Assembly (NCBI GenBank): GCA_039654915.1
Contig: CM077597.1
Coordinates: 75,952,001-76,016,000 of the forward strand
DNA from: Aquilaria yunnanensis
Lineage: Eukaryota > Streptophyta > Magnoliopsida > Malvales > Thymelaeaceae
Length of the DNA: 64,000 bases
Direction: 5' to 3'
Shown here piece by piece: positions 63,432 through 64,000 of the stretch. Numbering within the stretch: position 1 is the first letter of the stretch; each line of letters starts with the position of its first letter. The position numbers were made by a program, and so were the translations under genes. The notes beneath the pieces are model-generated. The model did no database searches, was not told where the DNA came from, and saw only the letters and a program-made list of their open reading frames with translations.

Positions 63432-64000
63432 TGTTATAGCTCTCCTGGCAGAATGTTCGGTAAGAGAGGTAAGTTCAAAAATCCCTAGCTTAAATACCTT
63501 AATTAAATGTGAATTAGCAAAATCAAGTCACTCAAGGTTTAGTTGCTTCTGAGTGGTTTATGGCACTAGGTTTGCCTGGGGGCAACATGGTCATTTTGCA
63601 CCCCAAAAGGTCAGGATGAATCTCGGGAGTAAAAATGGTGTTTTGAAAAACACAAAGCCCAAGTTAGTATTTTTGACTAAATGATTAAATACCCTTGTTA
63701 CTATTTAGAGGAAGGGTATTTTTGCAAGTTTTAAAAAAGTTTGAGGTAATAGGGCTTTATGGCTTTTAAACTTGTTTGGGAATGGGATTTTGGCACTATT
63801 GCCTCATTCTTCCAACTCAAATTTGCAACCCTCTCTTCCCCTCTCCATTTCTTGCTCAATCCATTTCAATTTCTTGGTTTCTTGGCAAATTTGGAAGTTT
63901 TTCTTGGTGCCCAAGTGGATGGAAGCTTGCCTTGCTCTTGTTTTGTGATTTTGGAGCTTGTTGAGGCATTTTTAAGCTTGGGCTTGTTTGAATTCATGAG
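63432..64000 (+). repeat. 3' LTR, partial (cut by the window end)
   Basis: The first 569 bp of the 3' LTR, aligned from end to end with the start of the 5' LTR. Confidence 0.85.

Larger units (their letters stand above)
56730..64000 (+). mobile_element. LTR retrotransposon with long LTRs and non-coding interior (LARD-like), 3' end outside the window
   Basis: Two direct repeats start TGTTATGGCCCTCCTAGCGA (56730) and TGTTATAGCTCTCCTGGCAG (63432). A primer-binding site follows the first and a polypurine tract precedes the second. The internal region of about 4.05 kb (59380-63431) has no frame longer than about 70 codons and no recognisable gag, protease, RT or integrase motif. Primer type and tract resemble Ty3/gypsy elements. 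Copies lacking coding capacity with LTRs this long fit the LARD class. The 5-bp sequence before the element is ACTTT; its partner would lie past the window. Confidence 0.8.

Noticed and set aside
1..64000. tRNA, rRNA or snRNA genes
   Set aside because: No cloverleaf with A/B boxes or other conserved RNA core was recognised by eye. A dedicated covariance search was not possible here.

Overview
The window is nuclear DNA of a flowering plant, most likely a eudicot. It is AT-rich, its genes are split by introns and widely spaced, and its plant-specific families (HD-ZIP IV, RopGEF with a PRONE domain, IST1-like, F-box) sit among several classes of plant transposable element. I cannot name the species.

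Layout. 1-28.4 kb is the gene-bearing part. It holds the 3' two thirds of a GLABRA2-type HD-ZIP IV gene (+, 354-3933), a two-exon hydroxypyruvate/hydroxyphenylpyruvate reductase (-, 5131-8769), a complete RopGEF (+, 21995-24592) and a complete IST1-like gene (-, 25770-28421). The last two converge. Between the reductase and the RopGEF lie TIR elements, fold-back repeats, a Stowaway-like MITE and decayed retroelement sequence. An inverted, broken copy of the last exon of the HD-ZIP gene lies about 0.5 kb downstream of it.

33.6-51 kb is a three-layer nest. A frameshifted F-box gene was split by an L1-type LINE (34372-50848, 16-bp target duplication). The LINE was then split by a 9.9-kb CACTA (En/Spm) transposon (35124-45054, 3-bp target duplication GTT). 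The CACTA carries both usual genes, TNP2-like and Transposase_24-like, on the minus strand. Each has a single premature stop in an otherwise well-kept reading frame.

51-64 kb is repeat-derived: retroelement remnants, a 251-bp Stowaway-like MITE, a second LINE fragment, and an old LTR retrotransposon with LTRs of about 2.65 kb and a non-coding interior (LARD-like). Its 3' LTR runs off the window.

The four host genes belong to different processes (epidermal cell fate, 2-hydroxyacid metabolism, ROP GTPase signalling, ESCRT/multivesicular body sorting), and nothing suggests they act as a unit. I found no convincing new biological system. The most notable points are the datable nest, the inverted HD-ZIP exon copy, two GC-AG introns in one RopGEF gene, and a stop-free 87-bp intron in the HD-ZIP gene. 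Exon borders come from reading splice sites against remembered family proteins, not from transcripts.
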